A stretch of 32,959 bases of DNA, taken from assembly GCA_034437615.1 (NCBI GenBank), contig DAOTTW010000338.1, positions 1 to 32,959 on the forward strand. The letters are read 5' to 3'. Of the stretch, positions 1-7,161 are shown in pieces. The notes below the pieces were generated by a model. It did no database searches. It was not told the origin of the DNA and saw only the letters and a list, made by a program, of their open reading frames with translations. The stretch's first letter is position 1; every line of letters starts with the position of its first letter. The DNA is from DAOTTW01 sp034437615. GTDB lineage: Bacteria; Chloroflexota; Anaerolineae; Aggregatilineales; Phototrophicaceae. The position numbers and the translations under genes are program-made.

Positions 1-122
1 GGTAGCGGACGCAGCAAGCCGCGTCCCTACACAGCCGTTTTGGACCGTAGGGACGCCATTCTTGGCGTCCGGGGCGGCGCAAGCCGCCATAAAATACAGT
101 CAATCATGAAAAACCTACCCTT
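1..122. repeat. MITE-like hairpin element, copy 1, left end cut by window edge
   Basis: The first 75 bases are identical to 19676-19750, and similarity continues to about position 122 with scattered changes. It contains two hairpin units, 7-26 (imperfect) and 51-70 (perfect 8-bp stem, loop TTCT), plus a smaller hairpin at about 73-88. The right end (about 109-122) resembles the terminal repeat AAATACCTACCCCT of the complete copies with two mismatches. The left terminus lies outside the window. No transposase is encoded. Confidence 0.8.
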
Positions 123-486
123 GAGAAGATTGAGGGGGTGAGGGCCAATTCGCGGGCAGAATGGGCCTAGCTGAGTAGTTACGTTTTTCGCGGCGGATGC
201 AGCAGGCCGCGTCCCTACATAAACGCACTGAAATGGGGTTACAAGTCGATGTACGTTGTGTAATCATGCGCCGTGCAGCGCTTCTTCGCGGTGGGCGTGC
301 AGCCCAGCCTAGACACAAGGGTTCAGCGCGTCTGCAAACCGCCGCAGTATTTGCGCCGACGTGCATTAGTACAGCAGTTTGCTCATGCGCTGTATATAAC
401 CATTTCATTGGCTACTTGTGTTATATGGTACGATACGCCTATAGATGTAACACAATGTAAGCTCATTATCGTAATGGACGTGGCGC
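123..486. other. Intergenic region with hairpin remnant and probable promoter
   Basis: I see no convincing gene here. Positions 195-214 are a degenerate copy of the GGAC/GTCC hairpin followed by CCTAC. Around 271-330 there are further GC-rich hairpin-like fragments. The stretch from about 350 to 486 is AT-richer and precedes the plus-strand gene at 487. Short reading frames in both directions have no recognisable composition or ribosome site and look spurious. Confidence 0.5.
416..445 (+). promoter_or_regulatory. Possible sigma70-type promoter for the gene at 487
   Basis: TTGTGT at 416-421 and TATAGA at 440-445 are separated by 18 bases. This would place the start of transcription near 452, about 35 bases before the ATG. 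The match is partial and rests only on these hexamers. Confidence 0.25.
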
Positions 487-1446
487 ATGACAACGCAAAA
501 TGACCCCAACAACCCGACATCGCAGCAAGCAACACCCCGCAACCCGACACCTACAAATCCGATGGAAACCGTCTTTGTGCAGCAGGTCGAAGCGATTAAC
601 TCCGAGATGTTCCGGCTTGGTCCAGCGATTGACGACGCGCTGTTCGCCAGCTTGAATAACCATCTATCGAAGGCGCAACGGCTGGGGATGTTGTGGTATG
701 AGGGCGAGGTGCAAAATGCGCTGGCGCTGTATTACTTCCTGCGCTATGGCAGCGCACAAGGCATCGAGCACATGGAGCTAGCGCGTGCGTGTGCGGTGAA
801 GGTCGGCGCGCTGGAACTGCAAATGCGCTGTGATTACAACATAGCGATGACCCTGGTGGATCGCTATGAATTTGATGCGGCGCTTGAGTACTTTAACGAT
901 GTCATCACAAACGGGCTAGCGATGGACCCAATTGCACTGGCGGTTTGCTTCAGCCTGAGTGGTCGCATGAGCTACTACATCATCACATCTCGCTGGCAGC
1001 AAGCCCTGCAAGACTTGCAACTCATGGACGAGATTCACACTAAGATCGGTGTGACCAACAAAACCCGCGATAGCTTCGCTCGTGCAACACAGACGATTTA
1101 CCTGCGTGCTGCTGCTGTCCACATCGCACAGCAGAACCGCCAGGCGGCAATCAGCACGCTCAACCTATCTCGTGGCCTGGCGAAGCAGTTGGCCATCCCA
1201 GCTATGCAAGCCGAGCACGAGATACAGGAGGCGCTGTATGCGCTGGTCTTTGATGCACAAGCGGACGCCTACGATGCCTGGCTGGAGGCGAAAGCCGCCG
1301 AGGTCGATGTCATTGAAAACTGCCGGATTCTGGCTGTGTTGCGGGCTACCGAGCAGGTTGAACGCGCCGACGTGTTGTGGTCAAAGACGCTAGAGCGCAT
1401 CGAGGATGATACGCTGAAGCAGCGACTCGGCGCGGTGATGGCCTAG
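487..1446 (+). CDS. Hypothetical helical repeat (TPR-like) protein
   Basis: A 319-aa soluble protein with no signal peptide or membrane span. After a polar, Asn/Pro/Thr-rich N-terminus of about 30 residues the sequence is almost wholly alpha-helical. It has Ala/Leu-rich helix pairs and TPR-like positions, for example the stretch around residues 90-130 containing CDYNIAMTLVDRYEFDAALEYF. This suggests a TPR-type scaffold, but I do not recognise a named family. The ATG at 487 is the first in frame, and the ribosome site is weak. The stop codon overlaps the stop of the convergent gene by 3 bases. Position next to the photosynthesis cluster does not by itself imply a role in it. Confidence 0.7.
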   Translation: MTTQNDPNNPTSQQATPRNPTPTNPMETVFVQQVEAINSEMFRLGPAIDDALFASLNNHLSKAQRLGMLWYEGEVQNALALYYFLRYGSAQGIEHMELARACAVKVGALELQMRCDYNIAMTLVDRYEFDAALEYFNDVITNGLAMDPIALAVCFSLSGRMSYYIITSRWQQALQDLQLMDEIHTKIGVTNKTRDSFARATQTIYLRAAAVHIAQQNRQAAISTLNLSRGLAKQLAIPAMQAEHEIQEALYALVFDAQADAYDAWLEAKAAEVDVIENCRILAVLRATEQVERADVLWSKTLERIEDDTLKQRLGAVMA

Positions 1447-2501
1447 CCCGACGGCACAGGTAAATAGAAAAACGGGTCGTTGCGGGGCAAGCCGAAAAAT
1501 GGCTCTAATAGGGCCACTTCACGCGCTTGCACGCGCTGGATGCTGCGCAAATCCGGCTCTTGCGTCACATCCGGCAAGGTGGGCAGGTCGCGGCAAGCGT
1601 CCTCGCGTTTTAGCGCTCGTGTGAAAATCCAGGCGAAGCTGCTCAACCATTGCGTGCGGGACCAGCCGCCCGACTCGGTTTCTGCTAGAAGCGGCAGGCG
1701 TGCGCCGGGTGGCACCGCACCGCGCACGATGAAGCCCCGCCCGGCCCCACCGCGTATCAGCAAATTCTGATCCCCGCTGGTTTCGACAATGCCAAAACAG
1801 GCCGTATCAAGCTCAGCGACCAGCCGCGCTGCATTCAGCGGACGCGCCAGCGTGACGATATCCGGCGGTTCTTGTGCACGCAAACCCTGCTGCGCTTGCA
1901 ATGTATAGCGCTGGTCAGCGTGCGATAAGCGCAATTCGCCCTGCGCAACCGTGACAATATCGCGCTCACCCGTACCGGACCACAGCGCAAAATGCGTTGC
2001 GGGCTGCTGAACGGTGACATCCTGGCCCGACAGCACATACTCAGCATAAGCGCTAGCGTCGCCACGTTGCAGCACAACCCCCTCTAGCAGGCTTGCTTGC
2101 AGGCTGGGGCGCTGTGCTGGATTGAGGGCGTAAGCGTCAAGGCGGTAGTGCGTCTCTGGCAGCAGGTACAGCAGCAGCTCCCCATAGCGCACGATGGCGC
2201 GTCCGCTGGCATCCGTGCGCAGGATGTCACCTGGCCCGATGGGGGCAATGGCCCCCTGCCGTAAGGCCAGCGCGTCGTCGGTTGCGTCCCGTTGCAGCGT
2301 CACGCCTGGATAGACGACCTCAAAGCTGGCTGCGAGTGGCGCGGGGGTGGGGTCGGCGTCCTGGGCGTGTGTTTGCAGGGGGATGATGCACAGCATCAGC
2401 AAGCAAAAGCAGCGTAGGGACGCGCTTCTGCGCGTCCGCCATCCCAGCCCAAAGCGGACACCCAGAAGGGTACCCCTACAATGCAATGACAGATCGAACA
2501 T
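1443..2501 (-). CDS. Exported FecR-like domain protein (paralogue of the upstream gene)
   Basis: A 352-aa protein. A signal peptide is visible: the hydrophobic stretch CFCLLMLCIIPL at about residues 31-42, followed by THAQ as a likely cleavage site. The mature part begins with a FecR-type beta domain (about residues 58-190; GVTLQRDATDD, GDILRTDASGRAIVRYG). It ends with an SH3-like segment around 245-300. The same domain order occurs in the gene just upstream (2505-3515), so the two are tandem paralogues. The ATG at 2501 lies 3 bases after that gene's stop codon, which suggests translational coupling. Residues about 8-31 are encoded by two hairpin repeats (2418-2437 and 2456-2475), so the N-terminus was built or invaded by the repeat. 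An ATG at 2396 is an alternative start but has no ribosome site. The function is unknown; FecR domains often act in cell-envelope sensing. Confidence 0.75.
   Translation of the reverse strand: MFDLSLHCRGTLLGVRFGLGWRTRRSASLRCFCLLMLCIIPLQTHAQDADPTPAPLAASFEVVYPGVTLQRDATDDALALRQGAIAPIGPGDILRTDASGRAIVRYGELLLYLLPETHYRLDAYALNPAQRPSLQASLLEGVVLQRGDASAYAEYVLSGQDVTVQQPATHFALWSGTGERDIVTVAQGELRLSHADQRYTLQAQQGLRAQEPPDIVTLARPLNAARLVAELDTACFGIVETSGDQNLLIRGGAGRGFIVRGAVPPGARLPLLAETESGGWSRTQWLSSFAWIFTRALKREDACRDLPTLPDVTQEPDLRSIQRVQAREVALLEPFFGLPRNDPFFYLPVPSG
2411..2480. repeat. Pair of GGAC/GTCC hairpins inside a coding N-terminus
   Basis: Positions 2418-2437 form a perfect hairpin: 8-bp stem GGACGCGC/GCGCGTCC with loop TTCT, preceded by GTAG. 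Positions 2456-2475 form a second one (GGACACCC, loop AGAA, GGGTACCC) with two changed bases, followed by CTAC. Both lie in frame at the start of the FecR-like gene on the minus strand. Confidence 0.75.
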
Positions 2502-2504
2502 AGG

Positions 2505-3515
2505 TTACGTCCCGGCCTGCGGTGTGGCGATTGTCTCAGGGTCGCCCGTTTCTGGCGCTGTCTCTGGCTCGGCGCTTGTAGCGCTGTCGCTCGGTGCCGT
2601 CCCTAGTCCGGGCAGCGTCGGCGTGAAGCCCAGCGGCTGTGTGAAGGCGTCCGGGTCCTCTGCGTGGTCATCTGGAAAGACGCGCAAGCCCGCGCATTGC
2701 CCGACAACTTGCAGATTTGTAGACAGGAACCAGCCAGCGCCGCCCCGATACGCCAGGCGATACCAGTTGCCGCTTGTGCTGACGCCCAATGCAATGCGGA
2801 CTTCGCTAGCGGCGGCACCGCCGACACGCGGCTGCTCTACTGATGGCCCCAGGCGCACATTGATGCTGACATCATCCGGCGTGGCGACCGAGACCGTACA
2901 ACCATCAATGGCGCTATCCAGTTGCGCGAAGTTATCCGCACGCACGACATCGCTCAGTTCACCACGCATGGCCGCCCGCACGCCAAAACCGGGCGCGATG
3001 CTGCGCGTCGCGTCCAGCTTTTCGACGTCTACGGTGCCATCGGTGACGATCACACCTGTGCGCCCGCTGCTCTCCACGCGGATTTCAAACTCGGTGCCGC
3101 GTGCGCCCAACGTCATGCCAGGGGTGCGCACGCGATAGGACGAATTGCGGTTTAGCTCGTTCTGGATGCGCTGTGAGGTGCGGCCACGCAGCACCTCAAC
3201 CGTCAGCGAGAAAATGTTATCGCTGCCGATGAATTGCTCGATGCGGTATTGGGTGTTGGGCTGCAAGTCGGTGGTCATGCCATCCATGAAGGTAATGCGT
3301 GCTTCACCCTGCGCCCCGGTGCTGATTAAATCCCCTACGCCGACGATGCTTTCTGTTTCGATAGGGATGCTAGCGGCGGTGTTGACGCGCTGCACCTGCA
3401 CACCGGATGTTAGCACGGTCATCACGGCGGCGCGGTCAGGCTGCGCCAGTACGCGCAGCGATAGCAGCAGCACACCCAGCATTAGCACGACGATTATCAA
3501 GCTGCGTTTGGTCAT
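2505..3515 (-). CDS. Exported FecR domain protein with SH3-like domain
   Basis: A 336-aa protein starting at the ATG at 3515, chosen because AAGGAG lies 11 bases upstream and a normal signal peptide follows (MTKRSLIIVVLMLGVLLL, cleavage near VLAQ). Further upstream codons are encoded by repeat DNA and were rejected. Residues about 37-183 form a FecR-type domain (GVGDLISTGAQGEARITF, TPGMTLGARGTEFEI, VTDGTVDVE). Residues about 217-271 resemble a bacterial SH3 domain (INVRLGPS, WYRLAYRGGAGWFLS). The C-terminus is a Pro/Thr/Glu-rich tail. The protein is probably secreted or periplasm-facing. It is the first gene of a two-gene unit with its paralogue at 1443-2501. FecR domains in such exported proteins are often found without a sigma factor partner, and none is visible here. 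Confidence 0.8.
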   Translation of the reverse strand: MTKRSLIIVVLMLGVLLLSLRVLAQPDRAAVMTVLTSGVQVQRVNTAASIPIETESIVGVGDLISTGAQGEARITFMDGMTTDLQPNTQYRIEQFIGSDNIFSLTVEVLRGRTSQRIQNELNRNSSYRVRTPGMTLGARGTEFEIRVESSGRTGVIVTDGTVDVEKLDATRSIAPGFGVRAAMRGELSDVVRADNFAQLDSAIDGCTVSVATPDDVSINVRLGPSVEQPRVGGAAASEVRIALGVSTSGNWYRLAYRGGAGWFLSTNLQVVGQCAGLRVFPDDHAEDPDAFTQPLGFTPTLPGLGTAPSDSATSAEPETAPETGDPETIATPQAGT

Positions 3516-3535
3516 GTGTTGTCGGTCTCCTTTGC

Positions 3536-3585
3536 GACGTTTTTGCGACGTTTTTCGTGGCGGACGTAGCAAGCCGCGTAACGAC
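3536..3585. repeat. Degenerate hairpin-repeat remnant upstream of FecR gene
   Basis: The segment contains a tandem 'gcgacgtttttgcgacgttttt' type duplication at about 3534-3556. A decayed copy of the GGAC-hairpin lies at 3562-3581 (GGACGTAGCAAGCCGCGT). It lies immediately upstream of the ribosome site of the gene starting at 3515. Confidence 0.5.
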
Positions 3586-3654
3586 ACAGGCAGGCGTGTT
3601 TTTAGGCTGTGCTCTCGTCGCTCGATACGACATCCATTACATTATAGCAGGCGG

Positions 3655-4386
3655 TCAGGCACGCTGGACGATCTGCACGATTTCTTGCTGCTGGCGTAGC
3701 TTGATGATGTGGTCCGGCGGATAGTAGCCCTTGCTCAGCGACATCAGCGGATAGGTCAGCGTGCGTGGGCCAATCAATACGCCGGGGTTCGTGACCGTGT
3801 TGCAGCCCGTCTGCGCCTCATCGCCTAATATCGCGCCGAATTTGGCCAGCCCGGTGTCGTAGCGCTGGCCCTCAATTGTCAGCACGATGGTGGGGCGCTG
3901 GTGCGTCACTGGGTCCGGCACGGAATTCACGGGCAGGTTCGATATTTTGGTGCCTGCGCCCAGGTTGACATGCCGCCCCAGCAGGCTATCCCCGATGTAA
4001 CTGAAGTGCGGCGCGGCGGCCCCCGCTAGCAGCAGGCTATTTTTAACCTCTGTCGCGTGGCCGACCATCGCACCAGCCCCAATCACCACGTTAGCGCGTA
4101 TATGCGCCCCATGCCCGATTTTGGCACCATCCATGATGAGCGCAGGGCCTTCAATGTAAGCAGTCGGCTCGATGTTGACGTTCTGGCCGATGTAAACGGG
4201 CTGGCTGCCCAGCGCAACCAACGGGTGCAGGTCGTGATTGTGGGCGTTGGGTGTCAGGTCAGCGCTCAAGCGTGCCTGCACGTAGGCCGCAATGCGCCCG
4301 ATGCCCTCCCAAACGTAGGTGGTGCCCTGGAATAATGCAGCATGTGCGCTGTGTGTGAGGTCGAAAAAGTCGCTGGCGTCTAGCAT
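3655..4386 (-). CDS. Left-handed beta-helix (hexapeptide repeat) protein, sugar-nucleotidyltransferase C-domain type
   Basis: A 243-aa protein starting at the ATG at 4386, preceded by AGGGG with 7-base spacing; the ATG at 4404 has no ribosome site. After a short N-terminal region (DASDFFDLTHSAHAALF) the middle of the protein shows hexapeptide repeats of a left-handed beta-helix: NVNIEPTAYIEGPALIMDGA, IGHGAHIRANVVIGAGAMVGHATEV, and GRHVNLGAGTKISN. This is the fold of the C-terminal half of GlmU-like and glucose-1-phosphate thymidylyltransferase-like proteins. No N-terminal nucleotidyltransferase domain is present, so it is either a stand-alone acyltransferase or a regulatory/binding protein. 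It is divergent from the phosphosugar mutase gene at 4514, which fits a shared role in activated-sugar metabolism. Confidence 0.8.
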   Translation of the reverse strand: MLDASDFFDLTHSAHAALFQGTTYVWEGIGRIAAYVQARLSADLTPNAHNHDLHPLVALGSQPVYIGQNVNIEPTAYIEGPALIMDGAKIGHGAHIRANVVIGAGAMVGHATEVKNSLLLAGAAAPHFSYIGDSLLGRHVNLGAGTKISNLPVNSVPDPVTHQRPTIVLTIEGQRYDTGLAKFGAILGDEAQTGCNTVTNPGVLIGPRTLTYPLMSLSKGYYPPDHIIKLRQQQEIVQIVQRA

Positions 4387-4513
4387 GGTCTTATTCCCCT
4401 GCATACACTGGTTAAAGTGCCTACATTGTACACCCAGGCAGCGCCCCTACGAAAATGCGACCACAGGGGCTATACTCGGCGGACAAATACGATTCTAACC
4501 TGGGGAGATAACC

Positions 4514-5905
4514 TTGACGAACATAGATGCAGGGTTGTTCAGGAAATACGATGTTCGCGGGGAGGCCGAAGGCGTCTCGGCACCGCTGAACGAAAGCAAC
4601 GCTTTTTACATTGGGCAGGCGTTCGGCACGTTCTTGCAAGTAGGCTATCAGACGGACGAGGTGGTCGTCGGTCAGGATAACCGCAGCACGTCGCCCACGC
4701 TGGCCAACGCCCTGATTGACGGCTTACAGGCGTCCGGCTGTACGGTGATTGACATTGGCCAGTGCTCCACGCCGATTGTGTATTGGGCGGTGGCGCAGCG
4801 CACCCATGCCGACGTCGGCGGCGTGATGGTCACAGGCAGCCATCTGGCCCCACAATACAACGGCTTCAAGCTCTGCGTGGGCCGTAGCAGCATCCACAGC
4901 GACCAGATACAAACCCTTTACGAGATGATTCGCAACGATGCCCTGATGCGCGGTAGCGGTAACATGCGCCGCCAGGAGGACATCATCGGGCGTTATGTGG
5001 CGGATGTCTCGAGGCGCATCACGATGCCGCGCAAGCTGCGCGTGGTCGTGGACGCGGGTAACGGCACCGCTGGCCTCGTCGCGCCGTCGCTGCTGCGTGT
5101 GTGGGGGCAGGATATGCTTGCCTGCCTGTATTGTGAGCCGGATAGCCGCTACCCCAACCATCAGCCCGACCCATCGCAGCCGAAGAACCTGCAAGCGCTG
5201 ATTAAAGCGGTGCATCAGACCGGGGCCGACGTGGGTTTTGCCTTTGATGGCGATGCGGACCGCGTCGGTGTGGTGGATAACGCTGGCAACCCAATTGCAC
5301 CGGACCGGATTCTGACGCTGCTGGCGCAGGATTTGCTCGCACGTCAGCCGAATGCCCGTGTGATTGCCGATGTCTCGTGCAGTCAGGTGTTTTCGGATGC
5401 GGTTACGGCGGCGGGCGGCCAGCCGATACTGTGGCAGACGGGCCATTCGCTGATTAAAGAGCACATGCAAGCGCAGGACGCGCCGCTTGCGGGTGAGATC
5501 AGCGGGCATATGTTCTTTGCAGAGAATTACTATGGCTTCGATGATGGCTACTTTGCGATGGGCCGCGTGCTGCAATTGCTCGGCAACAGCGCTCAATCGC
5601 TCTCCGAACTGGACGCCGCCCTACCCCGTTTGCACAGCAGCCCGGTGTATCGTCCACACTGCCCGCCGGAAGTCATGCCGCAGGTGATCCAGGCGGTGCA
5701 AGATGAACTACAGCATGAGGGCCGGCTGATTACGATTGATGGCGTGCGCGTCAACTTTCAGGATGGCTGGGGGCTGATACGCGCCAGCAACACCGAACCC
5801 GTGCTCAGCCTGCGCTTTGAGGGCCGTACAGCAGCCATCACACAGCAATATCAAGAGCGCTTCTTCGCGATCATGCGGCGCTTCTCAGAGGTGGTGTTTG
5901 AATAG
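4514..5905 (+). CDS. manB: Phosphomannomutase/phosphoglucomutase
   Basis: A 463-aa alpha-D-phosphohexomutase that interconverts hexose 1- and 6-phosphates in the cytoplasm. All four active-site loops are visible: the phosphoserine loop TGSHLAPQYNGFK (Ser about 109), the metal loop DGDADR (245-250), the sugar loop GEISGH (327-332) and the phosphate-binding loop RASNTEP (423-429). The length is normal for the PMM/PGM (AlgC/ManB) branch. The start is a TTG at 4514, supported by GGGGAG 6 bases upstream and by MTNIDAGLFRKYDVRG matching the family N-terminus. A TATACT hexamer at 4471-4476 could be the -10 box, but there is no clear -35 box. Substrate preference between mannose and glucose cannot be read from sequence alone. 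Confidence 0.93.
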   Translation: MTNIDAGLFRKYDVRGEAEGVSAPLNESNAFYIGQAFGTFLQVGYQTDEVVVGQDNRSTSPTLANALIDGLQASGCTVIDIGQCSTPIVYWAVAQRTHADVGGVMVTGSHLAPQYNGFKLCVGRSSIHSDQIQTLYEMIRNDALMRGSGNMRRQEDIIGRYVADVSRRITMPRKLRVVVDAGNGTAGLVAPSLLRVWGQDMLACLYCEPDSRYPNHQPDPSQPKNLQALIKAVHQTGADVGFAFDGDADRVGVVDNAGNPIAPDRILTLLAQDLLARQPNARVIADVSCSQVFSDAVTAAGGQPILWQTGHSLIKEHMQAQDAPLAGEISGHMFFAENYYGFDDGYFAMGRVLQLLGNSAQSLSELDAALPRLHSSPVYRPHCPPEVMPQVIQAVQDELQHEGRLITIDGVRVNFQDGWGLIRASNTEPVLSLRFEGRTAAITQQYQERFFAIMRRFSEVVFE

Positions 5906-5940
5906 GTAACTGCTCAGCCCTCACCCCCTCAATCCCTTTT

Positions 5941-6076
5941 CAGGGGTAGGTATTTGATAATTGGCGGCGTTTTATGGCGGTTTGCACCGCCCCAGACACC
6001 CCATTGGGTGTCCCTACGGTTCACAGCGGTTGTGTAGGGACGTGCAATGGCACGTCCGCCGAAATACCTACCCCTG
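5941..6076. repeat. MITE-like element with 15-bp terminal inverted repeats, complete copy (inverted)
   Basis: The element is bounded by CAGGGGTAGGTATTT (5941-5955) and its exact reverse complement (6062-6076). Inside are a GGCGG...CCGCC type hairpin (about 5976-5992) and two 8-4-8 hairpins at 5994-6013 (loop CATT) and 6038-6057 (loop AATG). Its reverse complement aligns throughout with the copy at 19642-19798. Backbone segments such as TTTATGGCGGTTTGCACCGC are identical, while both hairpin tips differ in a compensated way. No coding capacity is seen. Confidence 0.85.
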
Positions 6077-6240
6077 TAAACCCCTTCAGGGGGGTTGGCC
6101 CTGCGGCAGCCGCTGGCTTTAGCCAGTGGCGACACACGCAGACTGGCCTGAGTCGTTACGCCGCCCCGGACACCCAGAAGGGTGTCCCTACAGGACATCG
6201 TTCGTAGGGACACGGCAAGCCGTGTCCGCAAACCGTGTCA
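6077..6240. repeat. Mosaic of hairpin repeats
   Basis: The stretch contains one second-family hairpin at 6110-6129 (CCGCTGGC, loop TTTA, GCCAGTGG, followed by CGACACACGCAG). It also has two perfect GGAC-family hairpins: 6168-6187 (GGACACCC, AGAA, GGGTGTCC) and 6208-6227 (GGACACGG, CAAG, CCGTGTCC). It fills the gap between the convergent mutase and small membrane-protein genes and may act as a bidirectional transcription end, although no U-run follows. Confidence 0.75.
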
Positions 6241-6260
6241 ATTATTTTGTTGGGATGGCC

Positions 6261-6404
6261 TTATTCTTCTTCGCGTTCGCCTGGGTTGTCGCGCCATGTA
6301 ACGTACAGGCCCCACAACAGAGGCAGGAAACCCGCCCCAACCAGGCCGAAGGTGATGAGGAACGTAGGACTTAAGATGTAATCCCAGAAGTTAATGTAAG
6401 GCAT
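6261..6404 (-). CDS. Small single-span membrane protein, 47 aa
   Basis: The start at 6404 is fixed by AAGGAG 8 bases upstream. The protein begins MPYINFWDYILSP, has one strongly hydrophobic helix at about residues 13-34 (FLITFGLVGAGFLPLLWGLYV), and ends in a charged tail (TWRDNPGEREEE). It is the last gene of the long minus-strand cluster, 45 bases after the lipoprotein gene. I do not recognise the family. Single-span peptides of this size are frequent accessory subunits of reaction centre-antenna or respiratory complexes. That is a candidate role only, suggested by size and context. Confidence 0.7.
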   Translation of the reverse strand: MPYINFWDYILSPTFLITFGLVGAGFLPLLWGLYVTWRDNPGEREEE

Positions 6405-6449
6405 TTCAGCGTCTCCTTGAAAGACTGTGTACGAAAAACGCAATAAACG

Positions 6450-7133
6450 TTACTGAAGCGGTTCTGCGCGTGCGACTTCGAAACTGTTGCGGATGCTGGG
6501 CATGTACGTACTGATCCACATACGCACCGGACTGACATTTTGCGCAGCGGCTGAAACAACCATATCTTGCGGGGTGGCGTCGGCGTCGGTTACATCCGAC
6601 AACGGATCGCCGACGACTTCATCAGCCTCTCCCGCCGACAGGTTTATCTGATCGGGTATGGCCGTCAAGAATTCATCAATGCCCGTGTTAAAGTCGTCAA
6701 TGGCCTGCTGCAATACGAAGTAGGTGTCGTAGGCGTTTACCAGGGTCTCGAATTGCCCCGGATAGCTGCCAATCTGCATCCAGTATTGTGATTCGGACAG
6801 GGCTTCGATGACGAAAATGGGTTCAGCGCGTGTCGGCACGATGCCTTCGGCTTCTGTGACGATGAATTCAAAGATGACCCTGTTGCCTTCGTTGCGCGTC
6901 TGCATTTCACCCACCCATGCTTCGGGCACTTCGACGCTGAAATTATACAACGGGCCTTCTTCAAAGCCGTGCTGATAGCGTAAGGTGCTGGCGACAAGGG
7001 TATTGTCCACCGGCTGCGCAGGCAGGACCTCTGCGCTACTAAAAGCGCTACCCGCGCAACCCGTGAGCGCGATCAGCGCCACCAATGAGAAAGCAAGCAT
7101 TTGCATGTACATTACGTAGCTGCGTTTAGCCAT
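6450..7133 (-). CDS. Hypothetical lipoprotein
   Basis: A 227-aa protein. The ATG at 7133 is preceded by GGAGG, and a lipoprotein signal follows (LIALTGC, lipidated Cys 26), so the longer upstream reading was rejected. The mature part begins with a linker and then a beta-rich stretch (YNFSVEVPEAWVGEM, VIFEFIVTEAEG). That stretch loosely resembles PsbP-like or similar lipoprotein domains, but no family assignment is safe. The C-terminus carries MVVSAAAQNVSPVRMWISTYMPSIRN. It is likely anchored on the outer face of the cytoplasmic membrane. The gene lies 28 bases downstream of the PucC-like gene and 45 bases upstream of the 47-aa gene, so all three are probably co-transcribed. Confidence 0.75.
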   Translation of the reverse strand: MAKRSYVMYMQMLAFSLVALIALTGCAGSAFSSAEVLPAQPVDNTLVASTLRYQHGFEEGPLYNFSVEVPEAWVGEMQTRNEGNRVIFEFIVTEAEGIVPTRAEPIFVIEALSESQYWMQIGSYPGQFETLVNAYDTYFVLQQAIDDFNTGIDEFLTAIPDQINLSAGEADEVVGDPLSDVTDADATPQDMVVSAAAQNVSPVRMWISTYMPSIRNSFEVARAEPLQ

Positions 7134-7161
7134 CTGAAACCCTCCAGGTTCGTAGCTATAG

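Noticed and set aside
2347..3138. 263-codon plus-strand frame over the two FecR-like genes
   Set aside because: Ser/Arg/Pro-rich low-information translation, antisense to two convincing exported proteins with a good ribosome site.
4724..5596. 290-codon open frame on the minus strand inside the phosphosugar mutase
   Set aside because: It is antisense to a gene with all four catalytic loops. Its translation is His/Arg/Ala-rich with no recognisable domain, as expected of a shadow frame in GC-rich DNA.
5941..6240. CRISPR array suggested by repeated short palindromes
   Set aside because: Units are not regularly spaced, there are no unique spacers of constant length, and repeat tips vary. No cas gene is nearby.
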